Origin: Arenibacter sp. F20364
GTDB taxonomy: Bacteria; Bacteroidota; Bacteroidia; Flavobacteriales; Flavobacteriaceae
Assembly: GCF_023015905.1 (NCBI RefSeq)
Contig: NZ_JALKBD010000008.1
Coordinates: 124,001-188,000 of the forward strand
Length of the DNA stretch: 64,000 bases
Direction of reading: 5' to 3'
Numbering within the stretch: position 1 is the stretch's first letter; every line of letters begins with the position of its first letter. Both the position numbers and the translations under genes were made by a program. Positions 54,231-62,692 of the stretch are shown here, piece after piece. Under the pieces are notes generated by a model. That model was not told the origin of the DNA, ran no database searches, and was given only the letters and a program-made list of their open reading frames with translations.

Positions 54231-55592
54231 ATGACCAGTTTAGTTCAAAAGTATAATATTCCCGGCCCTAGATACACTAGTTATCCCACTGTTCCTTATT
54301 GGAATTTGGAAACTTTTTCTGGTCGGCAATGGGGAAATACGCTAATCAAAAATTTCAATGAAAGCAATGCGGAAGAAGGAATTAGCCTATATATTCATTT
54401 ACCGTTTTGTGAAAGCCTTTGTACTTTTTGCGGATGTCACAAAAGAATTACCAAACGGCATGAAGTTGAAAACCCATATATCAGTAATGTATTAAAGGAG
54501 TGGAAGCTTTATTGTGATTTGTTTGAAACAAAACCAAGAATTAAGGAGCTGCATCTGGGAGGTGGAACGCCTACTTTTTTCTCCCCCGAAAATTTGACCC
54601 GCCTTATAAATGGTATTTTCATGTCTGCTACCCATGCAGATAATTTTGAGTATAGTTTTGAGGGTCACCCCAATAATACTTCCAAAGAACATTTGCAGGC
54701 CCTTTATGATGTTGGGTTTAGAAGAGTGAGCTACGGGGTTCAGGACTATAACAAGAAGGTTCAGCTTGCTATTCATAGGCTACAGCCATTTGAAAATGTA
54801 AAAAATGTTACCCAATGGGCAAGGGAGATAGGATATACTTCCGTTGGTCATGACATTATCTTTGGATTGCCCTTCCAAACGAAGGAGGATGTTACCGAAA
54901 CTATTTTAAAGACCAAAGAATTAATGCCAGATAGATTGGCCTTCTATAGTTATGCCCATGTTCCTTGGTTAAAGGGAAATGGACAAAGGGGATATAAGGA
55001 TTCAGATCTGCCCACGGCGGAGGAGAAGCGCGATCAGTATGAGATGGGCAAGGCATTGTTGGCAGAAGTAGGTTATTCGGAAATAGGAATGGATCATTTT
55101 TCGTTAAAAACGGATTCACTGTTCAAAGCCATGGGGCATGGTACCTTGCATAGGAATTTTATGGGGTATACAGCTTCTAAAACCCGTGTAATGGTTGGTT
55201 TGGGAGTCTCCAGTATAAGTGATAGCTGGGATAGCTTTGCCCAAAATGTAAAAAGTCTGGAGGAATATCGGCATTTGGTCGAAAGCAATATTATTCCCAT
55301 CTATAGAGGTCACATTTTAACCGAAGAAGACAGGATTATTCGAAGGCACATCTTAAATTTAATGTGTAAATTTAAGACTACTTGGGAGAATGAAAATGAA
55401 AGGTTTGATGAACTGGATGAGGTCAAGGACAGGCTGAATGAAATGGCTACGGATGGATTGTTGGAAATAGATTCAAATAGCATCTATGTTACCGAAAAAG
55501 GAAGGCCCTTTGTACGTAACGTATGTATGGCGTTCGATTTGTTCTTGCATCGCAAGGCACCGGATACCAGATTGTTTTCGATGACTATTTAG
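54231..55592 (+). CDS. hemN: Oxygen-independent coproporphyrinogen III oxidase
   Basis: The 453-residue radical SAM protein has the iron-sulfur motif Cys60-x3-Cys64-x2-Cys67 in LPFCESLCTFCGC. NIPGPRYTSYPTVPYW at the start and LHLGGGTPTFFSPENL are family motifs. The enzyme makes protoporphyrinogen IX without oxygen. It lies near cbb3 oxidase genes, consistent with growth at low oxygen. A universal stress protein gene follows by 78 bp in the same direction. Length and motifs indicate HemN and not HemW. Confidence 0.95.
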   Translation: MTSLVQKYNIPGPRYTSYPTVPYWNLETFSGRQWGNTLIKNFNESNAEEGISLYIHLPFCESLCTFCGCHKRITKRHEVENPYISNVLKEWKLYCDLFETKPRIKELHLGGGTPTFFSPENLTRLINGIFMSATHADNFEYSFEGHPNNTSKEHLQALYDVGFRRVSYGVQDYNKKVQLAIHRLQPFENVKNVTQWAREIGYTSVGHDIIFGLPFQTKEDVTETILKTKELMPDRLAFYSYAHVPWLKGNGQRGYKDSDLPTAEEKRDQYEMGKALLAEVGYSEIGMDHFSLKTDSLFKAMGHGTLHRNFMGYTASKTRVMVGLGVSSISDSWDSFAQNVKSLEEYRHLVESNIIPIYRGHILTEEDRIIRRHILNLMCKFKTTWENENERFDELDEVKDRLNEMATDGLLEIDSNSIYVTEKGRPFVRNVCMAFDLFLHRKAPDTRLFSMTI

Positions 55593-55670
55593 CGCTGCCA
55601 AGCTAATTTAGAATTTCTAAGTCCTTATCTTTTTAAATCTTTTGGTAATAAATCAGTTAAAATAAAACTT

Positions 55671-56492
55671 ATGAAAAAAATTATTGTACCTGTCGATTTT
55701 TCAGAGCAATCGGAAATAGCATTAAAAACGGCCGCTTCCATTGCTACCAAATACGGTTCCGAGCTCTTTGTCCTGCATATGTTGGAATTGTCCGATGCCC
55801 TAATTTCGGCCAATGAGCAGGCCCACTATGAGCAAGCTGTATTTTTAATGAAATTGGCAGAGAAAAAGTTCGAAACTTTTTTGGAAAAGCCCTACTTAAA
55901 GGGAATCAAACTTACGCCTATTGTAAAACATCATAAAGTTTTTAGCGAGGTGAATGCCGTTGCAGAAAAACACGGGGCAGACCTTATCATTATGGGATCT
56001 CATGGTACCGATGGTATCAAAGAAATATTTGTGGGTTCCAATGCAGAGAAAATGGTAAGAAATTCGAATATTCCGGTCCTCGTTATTAAAGACTTTATTG
56101 ATGGTTTTGAGGTGAAGAGGTTTGTTTTTGCCTGCGATTTTGAGGAAGAGAATTTGGATGCTTTTCATCGGGCCAAAAAATTGGCGGATAAGTTGGCTGC
56201 AGAATTGATATTGGTATATATTAATACTCCCGGAGATAATTTTCTGAGCACTAAGGATGCCTTTAAGAAAATTAATAAGTTTCTGCATTTGGCCAAAGTG
56301 AGTTTGGAAGTCGAGATTTATAACGACTACAGCGTAGAAAGGGGCATACTTGGTTTTAGTCAAAGCAGGAACGCCGATTTAATAGGATTGCCGACCCATG
56401 GAAGAAAAGGCTTGACCCATTTTCTAATGGGAAGTATTGGGGAAGACGTGACCAATCATTCCAAAATACCGGTTATCACTTTTAAAATATAG
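55671..56492 (+). CDS. Universal stress protein, tandem UspA domains
   Basis: The 273-residue protein holds two Usp units, residues 1-145 and 150-273. The first begins KKIIVPVDFSEQSEIALK and ends with GSHGTDGIKEIFVGSNAEKMVR, the G-x2-G-x9-G-S ATP-binding pattern. The second ends GLPTHGRKGLTHFLMGSIGED. It is probably involved in stress or energy limitation and follows hemN by 78 bp. UspA genes are frequent near cbb3 and anaerobic genes in Bacteroidota. Confidence 0.92.
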   Translation: MKKIIVPVDFSEQSEIALKTAASIATKYGSELFVLHMLELSDALISANEQAHYEQAVFLMKLAEKKFETFLEKPYLKGIKLTPIVKHHKVFSEVNAVAEKHGADLIIMGSHGTDGIKEIFVGSNAEKMVRNSNIPVLVIKDFIDGFEVKRFVFACDFEEENLDAFHRAKKLADKLAAELILVYINTPGDNFLSTKDAFKKINKFLHLAKVSLEVEIYNDYSVERGILGFSQSRNADLIGLPTHGRKGLTHFLMGSIGEDVTNHSKIPVITFKI

Positions 56493-56636
56493 TGGCTTTA
56501 GGAATTTGAAATCAATTGGCTACAAGTGCTTGCCGAACGATGGCTAGTAAGATTGTATGTCATAGTTGATACTTAAATCGTTATATTTGAGGGGTATGGG
56601 TTGCCTATTATGGTCTAATTCTTAAAAATCCTCTAT

Positions 56637-57704
56637 ATGAAAATTTACTACATCATTTTTTTATGCATTGCTTTTGGTCCTAACGCAGTTAATGCACAAG
56701 AAGATATTTTACTAAAGGATTACGATCCGGTATCTATTTATAATATTCCCAAGACCAAAATATCCAAAGCCAAATTTCCAGTGGTGGATTTTCACTCGCA
56801 TTCGTACCCAAAGTCGGAACAGGAAATAAGCGAATGGGTGAAGACCATGGACAAAAAGGGAGTGGCAAAGTCCATTATACTAACCTATCAGACCGGAAAG
56901 TCCTTTGATAGCATTGTAAATCTGTATTCCAAATATGGGGATCGTTTTGAGCTTTGGTGCGGTTTTGATTTTACCGGTTACGAAGAAAAAGGCTGGAGCA
57001 AACGTGCTGTAAAAGAGTTGGAAAGATGCTATAAGATGGGGGCGAAGGGAGTTGGTGAATTGGGCGATAAAGGTTTTGGTTTTTTTTACTCCAAGCCTAC
57101 ACGGACAGAAGGGATGCACGCGGATGATGAAAGGATGAAACCTTTATGGGAAAAATGTGGGGAATTGGGTATGCCGGTAAGCATTCACGTGGCGGACCCT
57201 ATGTGGATGTACGAACCGATGGATGTTCATAATGATGGACTTATGAATGCCTACAAATGGAGAATAGATAAGAGCAAGGAAGGGTTGTTGACACACGCAG
57301 AACTAATTGCTACCTTGGAAAATGCAGTTAGGGAAAATCCGAAAACTACTTTTATAGCTTGCCATTTCGCTAATTGTAGCCATGACTTGGATATTGTTGG
57401 GAGACTGTTGGGTACTTATGATAATCTGTATGCCGATATTTCTGCCAGATATGCGGAAACGGCTGCAGTTCCCAGATATACCAAACGCTTTTATGAAAAG
57501 TATCAGGATAAACTGGTCTATGGTACGGATATGGGTACCGATCCGGAAATGTACGAAATAACGTTTCGCATTCTGGAAAGCGAGGATGAACATTTTTATG
57601 ACAAGAATATTTCCTCCTATCATTGGTCTTTTAACGGCTTGGGACTTAGTGACGAGGTTTTGAAAAAAATATATAATGAAAATTCTAAAAAAATCCTAGA
57701 CTAG
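56637..57704 (+). CDS. Exported amidohydrolase family protein
   Basis: The 355-residue protein has a Sec signal (MKIYYIIFLCIAFGPNAVNAQ). An amidohydrolase-2 type fold is suggested by VVDFHSHSYPKSEQE (metal-binding HxH), MPVSIHVADP, TTFIACHFANCSHD and LVYGTDMGTDPEMY with the late Asp. It should hydrolyse or decarboxylate a small organic substrate in the periplasm; the substrate is unknown. It is convergent with the PIG-L gene with only 28 bp between them. Confidence 0.8.
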   Translation: MKIYYIIFLCIAFGPNAVNAQEDILLKDYDPVSIYNIPKTKISKAKFPVVDFHSHSYPKSEQEISEWVKTMDKKGVAKSIILTYQTGKSFDSIVNLYSKYGDRFELWCGFDFTGYEEKGWSKRAVKELERCYKMGAKGVGELGDKGFGFFYSKPTRTEGMHADDERMKPLWEKCGELGMPVSIHVADPMWMYEPMDVHNDGLMNAYKWRIDKSKEGLLTHAELIATLENAVRENPKTTFIACHFANCSHDLDIVGRLLGTYDNLYADISARYAETAAVPRYTKRFYEKYQDKLVYGTDMGTDPEMYEITFRILESEDEHFYDKNISSYHWSFNGLGLSDEVLKKIYNENSKKILD

Positions 57705-57732
57705 TCAATATCCGTTTTTTTGCTGATAAAGA

Positions 57733-58602
57733 TTATTCTTTAAGCATAGGGAAAAGTGTCTTGATTTCCTCGCCTGTGGGTTGTTTGCCGTACTCGCATA
57801 TTTCAAAACCTTCTATATGCTTGGCGGAAGAAGCTTTGTTTCCGTACCATTTTTCAGCACATTTCAGGAGTACTTCATTAGGGGTTCGCGAACGCCAATT
57901 GGCCAGCATTTCCAATCTACCTTTGTCATCCTTGGGCACTTTGTCCAAAGTGCCGGCAGTCCAGGGAAGCCATTCAAAGAACTGTGATTTATGGGCTGAC
58001 ATGGCGTAAATTTTTTGATCAAAAACAGCATCTGTAATGACTGCAATATCAGGTTCGAAGGGACTGGGTTTTTGAAAACTATCTTCGGAGTAAAGGAAAA
58101 CCGGATTTTTTTGTAGCGGGGGTACTTCCGGTGCTACGTTGGGGACTATGACCATATAGGCGGCATCCTGTACCAGAACACCGGTATACCTGTGATCAGG
58201 ATGATAGTCGTTAGGTCTTGGGGCAATAACCACATCCGCATTCCATTTTCTAATCTCACGTATCACCTTTAAACGGTTTTCCAAAGTAGGCATTAATTCC
58301 CCGTCGTGGTTGTCCAAAACCGTATATTCTACCCCAAATCTTTTACCTGCTTCCTCGGCCTCGGCAATCCTTACTTTGGCTAGCTCCCCTCCGCCCATGG
58401 CATAATGGCCGGCATCTCCATTGGTGAGCGAAACAAATTTTACATTATGGCCCATTTTAGACAGTAAAATGGCCGTGCCTCCAGTGTCAATATCACAATC
58501 ATCGGGATGCGCTCCAAATACAATGACGTTTACTTTTTCGCTCTGCGAAAATAGTAGGGTAGTATGCAATATGAAATAACAGAGAAGTATGATTTTTTTC
58601 AT
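57733..58602 (-). CDS. PIG-L (LmbE-like) deacetylase, exported
   Basis: The 289-residue protein has a signal peptide (MKKIILLCYFILHTTLLFSQ). VIVFGAHPDDCDIDTGG is the zinc-binding AHPDD motif, and APRPNDYHPDHRYTG supplies the third ligand. PIG-L enzymes remove N-acetyl groups from N-acetylglucosamine conjugates. The signal peptide indicates periplasmic action on an extracellular or cell-envelope glycan. No related sugar genes are next to it. Confidence 0.88.
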   Translation of the reverse strand: MKKIILLCYFILHTTLLFSQSEKVNVIVFGAHPDDCDIDTGGTAILLSKMGHNVKFVSLTNGDAGHYAMGGGELAKVRIAEAEEAGKRFGVEYTVLDNHDGELMPTLENRLKVIREIRKWNADVVIAPRPNDYHPDHRYTGVLVQDAAYMVIVPNVAPEVPPLQKNPVFLYSEDSFQKPSPFEPDIAVITDAVFDQKIYAMSAHKSQFFEWLPWTAGTLDKVPKDDKGRLEMLANWRSRTPNEVLLKCAEKWYGNKASSAKHIEGFEICEYGKQPTGEEIKTLFPMLKE

Positions 58603-58753
58603 AAGGGGTTGATTATGGTTGTGCGAATATCCGGCATTTCAAAAATTGATCGGACCTGTTTAAATATGCTGAATTCCAATATACTTGAAATTTACATTAT
58701 TTTGTAATACACGACAAGCATAAAATGCAGTGGGAGGTGGATGTAATGGATAA

Positions 58754-59455
58754 TTAATGACACTCCAGGCTGCTGTCCACAACTTCTAAGACAGGTTCGG
58801 GCGAAATATAGGGAATGCCAAGTCCCATACCTCTTAATATGAACAGTAGCCCTACAATGACTACAAAAACAGGGATTAATCGCTGCACTGATTTTTTCAT
58901 GCTGCCTTTTAGCATACTGCCAAAGTAGACGGCAGTGGTCATTAAAGGGATGGTACCCAATCCAAATAGTAGCATAAAGAGTGCTCCAAGCCATGGGTTG
59001 GCAGTGGCAATACTGCCAAAAAGAGCCATGTAAACCAATCCACAGGGTAGTAAACCGTTAAGGAAGCCAATGGTCAGGAAGGTGTCTGGACTTTTTCGCT
59101 GTAATTCTTTTCCCAATTGGCTTTTTATTTTGGAGAGGAAAGAATATATGGGTTTGGAGAAATTGTATTTGCTAAATGTTTTGTAGGGAATTAGGATTAC
59201 TATAATCATGAGGATCCCAATAATGATAGAAAGTCTTTGCTGTAGGCCAAATACATAAAGGCCCTTGCCCAAGAACCCAAAAATGAGTCCGATAAGGCTG
59301 TATGAAGTAAGCCTGCCCATATGATAAAGAAAGACCTGTAATAATTTCTTTGCGGGTTTGTGGCGATCTACCGGTAACATAAAGGCAATAGGGCCGCACA
59401 TCCCAACACAGTGAAAGCTTCCCATTAGACCCAGAAGTACGGCAGATATCAACAT
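58754..59455 (-). CDS. SafE/DsbD_2-type membrane protein, cbb3-linked
   Basis: The 233-residue protein has about six transmembrane segments. It begins LLGLMGSFHCVGMCGPIAFML, the cysteine-containing motif of the sulfite-exporter-like/DsbD_2 family. In Bacteroidota such proteins lie at the end of cbb3 oxidase clusters and are thought to help in oxidase assembly or metal handling. It is downstream of the FixH gene, with 37 bp between. A true sulfite transport role is not supported. Confidence 0.82.
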   Translation of the reverse strand: MLISAVLLGLMGSFHCVGMCGPIAFMLPVDRHKPAKKLLQVFLYHMGRLTSYSLIGLIFGFLGKGLYVFGLQQRLSIIIGILMIIVILIPYKTFSKYNFSKPIYSFLSKIKSQLGKELQRKSPDTFLTIGFLNGLLPCGLVYMALFGSIATANPWLGALFMLLFGLGTIPLMTTAVYFGSMLKGSMKKSVQRLIPVFVVIVGLLFILRGMGLGIPYISPEPVLEVVDSSLECH

Positions 59456-59492
59456 AGTTTAAATGTATTGACCCTTGAGCTATTTACGCTCC

Positions 59493-59951
59493 TTATTTAT
59501 TTTTGCTATAGGTTATTTTTTTCTTATATAAATAGGCTTCCCCTTTATATTCCCAGGATACTTTAATGTCCCAGCGACCATCCAACAAACGATTGTCAGG
59601 TATGAGCAAATAGTCTTGGGATAAACTTATAGGTAAGTCAAAATCCAAGTGCTTGTTAGATGGCCTGTACAGGGACACTGTACCTTTAATATTTTCTGTG
59701 TTCAAGCCATTTGGGAATACCAATTTTAGGCCTTCATCGGTAGTTTTTAGTGTAAGGTCCACTTCTTTTGCGCGGGCATTATTTTCTGCGTCAATTTCAT
59801 TTTGATACCCCAATTCCGCACTGTAATAGTTCTCAATGACCAAATCATGATTGGCCCTATTATCCATACTCATGCGGACAACAAAAAATAGGATAAAACT
59901 TATAAACCCTATGAAGGCTAGTACAATTCCGGTTCCCCAATTAATTTTCAT
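59493..59951 (-). CDS. FixH family protein
   Basis: The 152-residue protein has one N-terminal transmembrane helix (GIVLAFIGFISFILFFVVR) followed by a periplasmic domain containing YYSAELGYQNEIDAENNAR, a FixH-type region. FixH/CcoH proteins are needed for stable assembly of the cbb3 oxidase. It lies downstream of ccoG, separated by a repeat-containing 180 bp gap. Confidence 0.88.
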   Translation of the reverse strand: MKINWGTGIVLAFIGFISFILFFVVRMSMDNRANHDLVIENYYSAELGYQNEIDAENNARAKEVDLTLKTTDEGLKLVFPNGLNTENIKGTVSLYRPSNKHLDFDLPISLSQDYLLIPDNRLLDGRWDIKVSWEYKGEAYLYKKKITYSKNK

Positions 59952-60023
59952 AGCTTTTTATTTTAGTTACGATCTTCTTTATTACAGAGATCCTATTCGT
60001 GTTTTAAGGATTAACCAACTTCT

Positions 60024-60128
60024 TTAATTTACTCGATAATCGAGATTTTAACCTGCCTACCGCAGGCGGGGGTCGAAATCTAAAATTAGGTTCCTTTCAA
60101 TGCTTTGCGGGCCTGTCTGCCCCGAGGT
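60024..60128. repeat. Degenerate intergenic repeat, copy C
   Basis: CTCGATAATCGAG at 60032-60044 is the exact complement of the core of copy B at 35243-35255. It is followed by CCTGCCTACCGCAGGCGGG near 60052-60070 with a CCTGC/GCAGG stem, then GGGCCTGTCTGCCCC. The layout in inverse orientation equals that of copy B. It lies between ccoG and fixH and so interrupts the oxidase cluster. Confidence 0.5.
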
Positions 60129-60131
60129 CGT

Positions 60132-61550
60132 TTACTTATAACTTCTCGGTGCCATAAATCTGGCTGTAGCTGTTTCAATCAATTTTTCACCGCTATAGAC
60201 TCCAATATTCAATTTGTTCTTGTCGCCTACCAAAGCCGAATTATTTATTTCTACAAATAAGGTTCCTTCTGCCAGACCTTGTGCCGGTACTGTAAACAGT
60301 TCATGTCTGACCAGGTTAATGGAGCCATTGTGCGATAACAGCTTAAAGCTTATGTCTGGAATGTCCTTGGTGGTTTTGTTTACCAATTTATAGGTGTAAA
60401 CATTGCTGATGATATTACCTTCCTTATGTTCATATAGTTGTCCTGGCAGTCTTAAGATATTTGCCTCCACCTCATTTCTAAGAAATAGCATTCCAATCAA
60501 AATTCCAATAAGAATTACAAGAACCGCAGTGTACCCCTTTAGTCGAGGTGTAAACTTGAACTTGGATTTTTTCTCAATGTTGTCTTCGCTGGCATAACGT
60601 ATAAGTCCTTTGGGAAGGTTGACTTTTTCCATTATGGTATCGCATTCATCAATACAGGCCGTACAGTTGACACATTCCAATTGCGTTCCATTTCTTATGT
60701 CTATCCCTGTTGGGCAGACGTTAACACATTGAAAACAATCGATACAGTCACCATTTCCAAGGGCTTCCCTGTCCTCTCCTTTCCTAAATTTTTTTCTTCC
60801 GTTTTCACCCTCGCCACGTTTATGGTCATAGGCCACAACAATTGACTTATTGTCGAGCAGTACCCCTTGCATCCTTCCATAAGGACAAGCTATTATACAT
60901 ACCTGCTCCCTAAACCAGGCAAATACAAAATAAAACACGGCGGTAAAAATTAAAAGGGAAACCAGTGTACTTATGTGTTGCAGGGGGCCATCGGTTATAT
61001 ACTCTATTAAACGGTCGCTCCCAATTAAATAGGCCAAGAATACATTGGCAATTAAAAAGGAAATAATGAAGAAAATAAGTAGTTTAAGGGTGCGTTTCCT
61101 TATTTTTTCCGCATTCCAAGACTGTTTTTTAAGTCGCATTTGGGCACCGCGGTCACCGTCGATCCAATATTCAATCCTCCTAAAGACCATTTCCATGAAT
61201 ATGGTTTGGGGACACATCCAGCCACAAAAAATACGACCAAAAGCAACGGTAAACAACGCTATAAATATTACCCCGATTATCATCGAAATTACAAATAGAT
61301 GAAAATCCTGTGGCCAAAAAGGAAACCCAAAAATGTTGAAACGCCTTTCCAATACATTGAACATTAAGAACTGGTTGCCGTTTATTTTCACAAAGGGGGC
61401 CAAAAAAAGAAATGCCAAAAGAACGTAACTTACATATTTTCGATATTCGTAAAACTTCCCACTTGGTTTTTTTGGAAATATCCATGCCCGTTTTCCCTCT
61501 TCATTTATCGTACCTATAGAGTCCCTAAAATTGTCCTGGTCCTGTGCCAT
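60132..61550 (-). CDS. ccoG: Cytochrome c oxidase accessory protein CcoG (FixG)
   Basis: The 472-residue protein has several membrane segments, CGWMCPQTIFMEMVFRRIEYW near residue 130, and two ferredoxin-type clusters, CIDCFQCVNVCPTG and CVNCTACIDECD. The C-terminal part is a periplasmic Ig-like domain. CcoG is linked to copper handling for cbb3 oxidase assembly. It lies 69 bp downstream of ccoP in the same cluster. Confidence 0.95.
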   Translation of the reverse strand: MAQDQDNFRDSIGTINEEGKRAWIFPKKPSGKFYEYRKYVSYVLLAFLFLAPFVKINGNQFLMFNVLERRFNIFGFPFWPQDFHLFVISMIIGVIFIALFTVAFGRIFCGWMCPQTIFMEMVFRRIEYWIDGDRGAQMRLKKQSWNAEKIRKRTLKLLIFFIISFLIANVFLAYLIGSDRLIEYITDGPLQHISTLVSLLIFTAVFYFVFAWFREQVCIIACPYGRMQGVLLDNKSIVVAYDHKRGEGENGRKKFRKGEDREALGNGDCIDCFQCVNVCPTGIDIRNGTQLECVNCTACIDECDTIMEKVNLPKGLIRYASEDNIEKKSKFKFTPRLKGYTAVLVILIGILIGMLFLRNEVEANILRLPGQLYEHKEGNIISNVYTYKLVNKTTKDIPDISFKLLSHNGSINLVRHELFTVPAQGLAEGTLFVEINNSALVGDKNKLNIGVYSGEKLIETATARFMAPRSYK

Positions 61551-61619
61551 TTCTTTGATCTACTTTTTTTTGATATTATGGGTATGCTTTAAAATGTACT
61601 CTTAGGTTGTTTTGGGTGT

Positions 61620-62498
61620 TTACTCCCCAGTCCAGATTTCTCCTTCTGCGGCCTTTGGGTTTGCAGGTGCCTTGCCACTTATCTCAGAGAGAATAAAGCT
61701 GGCTACCTGTGCTATTTCGGCTGGCTTAAGGGTCTGTTTCCAAGCTATCATTCCCTTACCATCCCTACCACCTTCGGAAATGGTGTGGAAAACGTTTTTG
61801 ATCCCACCTCCCAATATCCAATACTCGTCGGTGAGATTTGGGCCTATTCCCCCACCGCCATCCGGCATATGGCAAGCTACACAATTGGCTGTGTAGATGG
61901 CCCCACCAGCCTTAATATCGGAAGCTTCCGTCAATAGTTCCACGGTATTGGCGTCTACCAAACCTTTTGCAGTCTTTTTGTACTCTTCAATGGCAATCTG
62001 GGCCTCGGCCACTTCCTGTTCATATTCCATATCTTGGGTATAGTCATTAAAGACATGGAAACGGGCCAGATAAACTAAACCAAAAATAATGGTGGCATAG
62101 AACATATACACCCACCAAGGTGGAAGATTGTTGTCCAGTTCACGGATACCGTCATAATTGTGGTCGAGGATAATTTCTTTTTCTTCTTCAACAGGTTTGT
62201 TTCCGGTAATTTTTTTCCAGAAGGCTTTGCCCCATTTCCACTCCCATTGCTTGGATTTGGACTCCAAATATCGCTTTTGCGCTTCGGGGGATAGGGTTTG
62301 GAACATTACATTTTCCACTGATTTTAGGATCAATTCAATACCCACCAATATGAACAACACTACCAACATAAACACAAGTGTGATAGGATATTCAACAAAT
62401 GCGGGTTTGTCCCCGGAGTCAATAAAATACTCCATCAATCCGAAGATTAGGAAAAAGATTAGGGGGACTCTTATCCACCAAGGTGACATATTTCTCAT
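61620..62498 (-). CDS. ccoP: cbb3-type cytochrome c oxidase subunit III (CcoP), mono-haem
   Basis: The 292-residue protein has two N-terminal transmembrane segments (10-24 and 38-58), a third near 129-147 and a C-terminal cytochrome c domain. Its single CxxCH is Cys206-Val-Ala-Cys209-His210, with GKGMIAW as the likely Met ligand. Proteobacterial CcoP carries two haems, so this is a one-haem variant. It passes electrons to the CcoNO core. The gene overlaps ccoQ by 4 bp. Confidence 0.93.
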   Translation of the reverse strand: MRNMSPWWIRVPLIFFLIFGLMEYFIDSGDKPAFVEYPITLVFMLVVLFILVGIELILKSVENVMFQTLSPEAQKRYLESKSKQWEWKWGKAFWKKITGNKPVEEEKEIILDHNYDGIRELDNNLPPWWVYMFYATIIFGLVYLARFHVFNDYTQDMEYEQEVAEAQIAIEEYKKTAKGLVDANTVELLTEASDIKAGGAIYTANCVACHMPDGGGGIGPNLTDEYWILGGGIKNVFHTISEGGRDGKGMIAWKQTLKPAEIAQVASFILSEISGKAPANPKAAEGEIWTGE

Positions 62499-62689
62499 AA
62501 CGATTCTTCTTTAGGTTGGTTATCTGTTTCTAATGGTAATTCGCTAACTTCCTTGATGTGTTCTTTAGAGGCAGTTAATACCCACCAGAAAAGTACTGTG
62601 AAAAACACAAAGAAGATTAACAATGATATCATGGGATAGGTGGCAACACCATCTATGCTTTCCATATAACCTTTTACAAATTTTAGCAT
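62495..62689 (-). CDS. ccoQ: Small cbb3 oxidase component (CcoQ-like)
   Basis: The 64-residue protein has one transmembrane segment (YPMISLLIFFVFFTVLFWWVL) and a charged cytoplasmic tail. Its place between the CcoNO fusion (3 bp) and ccoP (4 bp overlap) identifies it as CcoQ or its Bacteroidota equivalent, which stabilises the oxidase. The sequence alone has little information. Confidence 0.85.
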   Translation of the reverse strand: MLKFVKGYMESIDGVATYPMISLLIFFVFFTVLFWWVLTASKEHIKEVSELPLETDNQPKEESL

Positions 62690-62692
62690 GAC

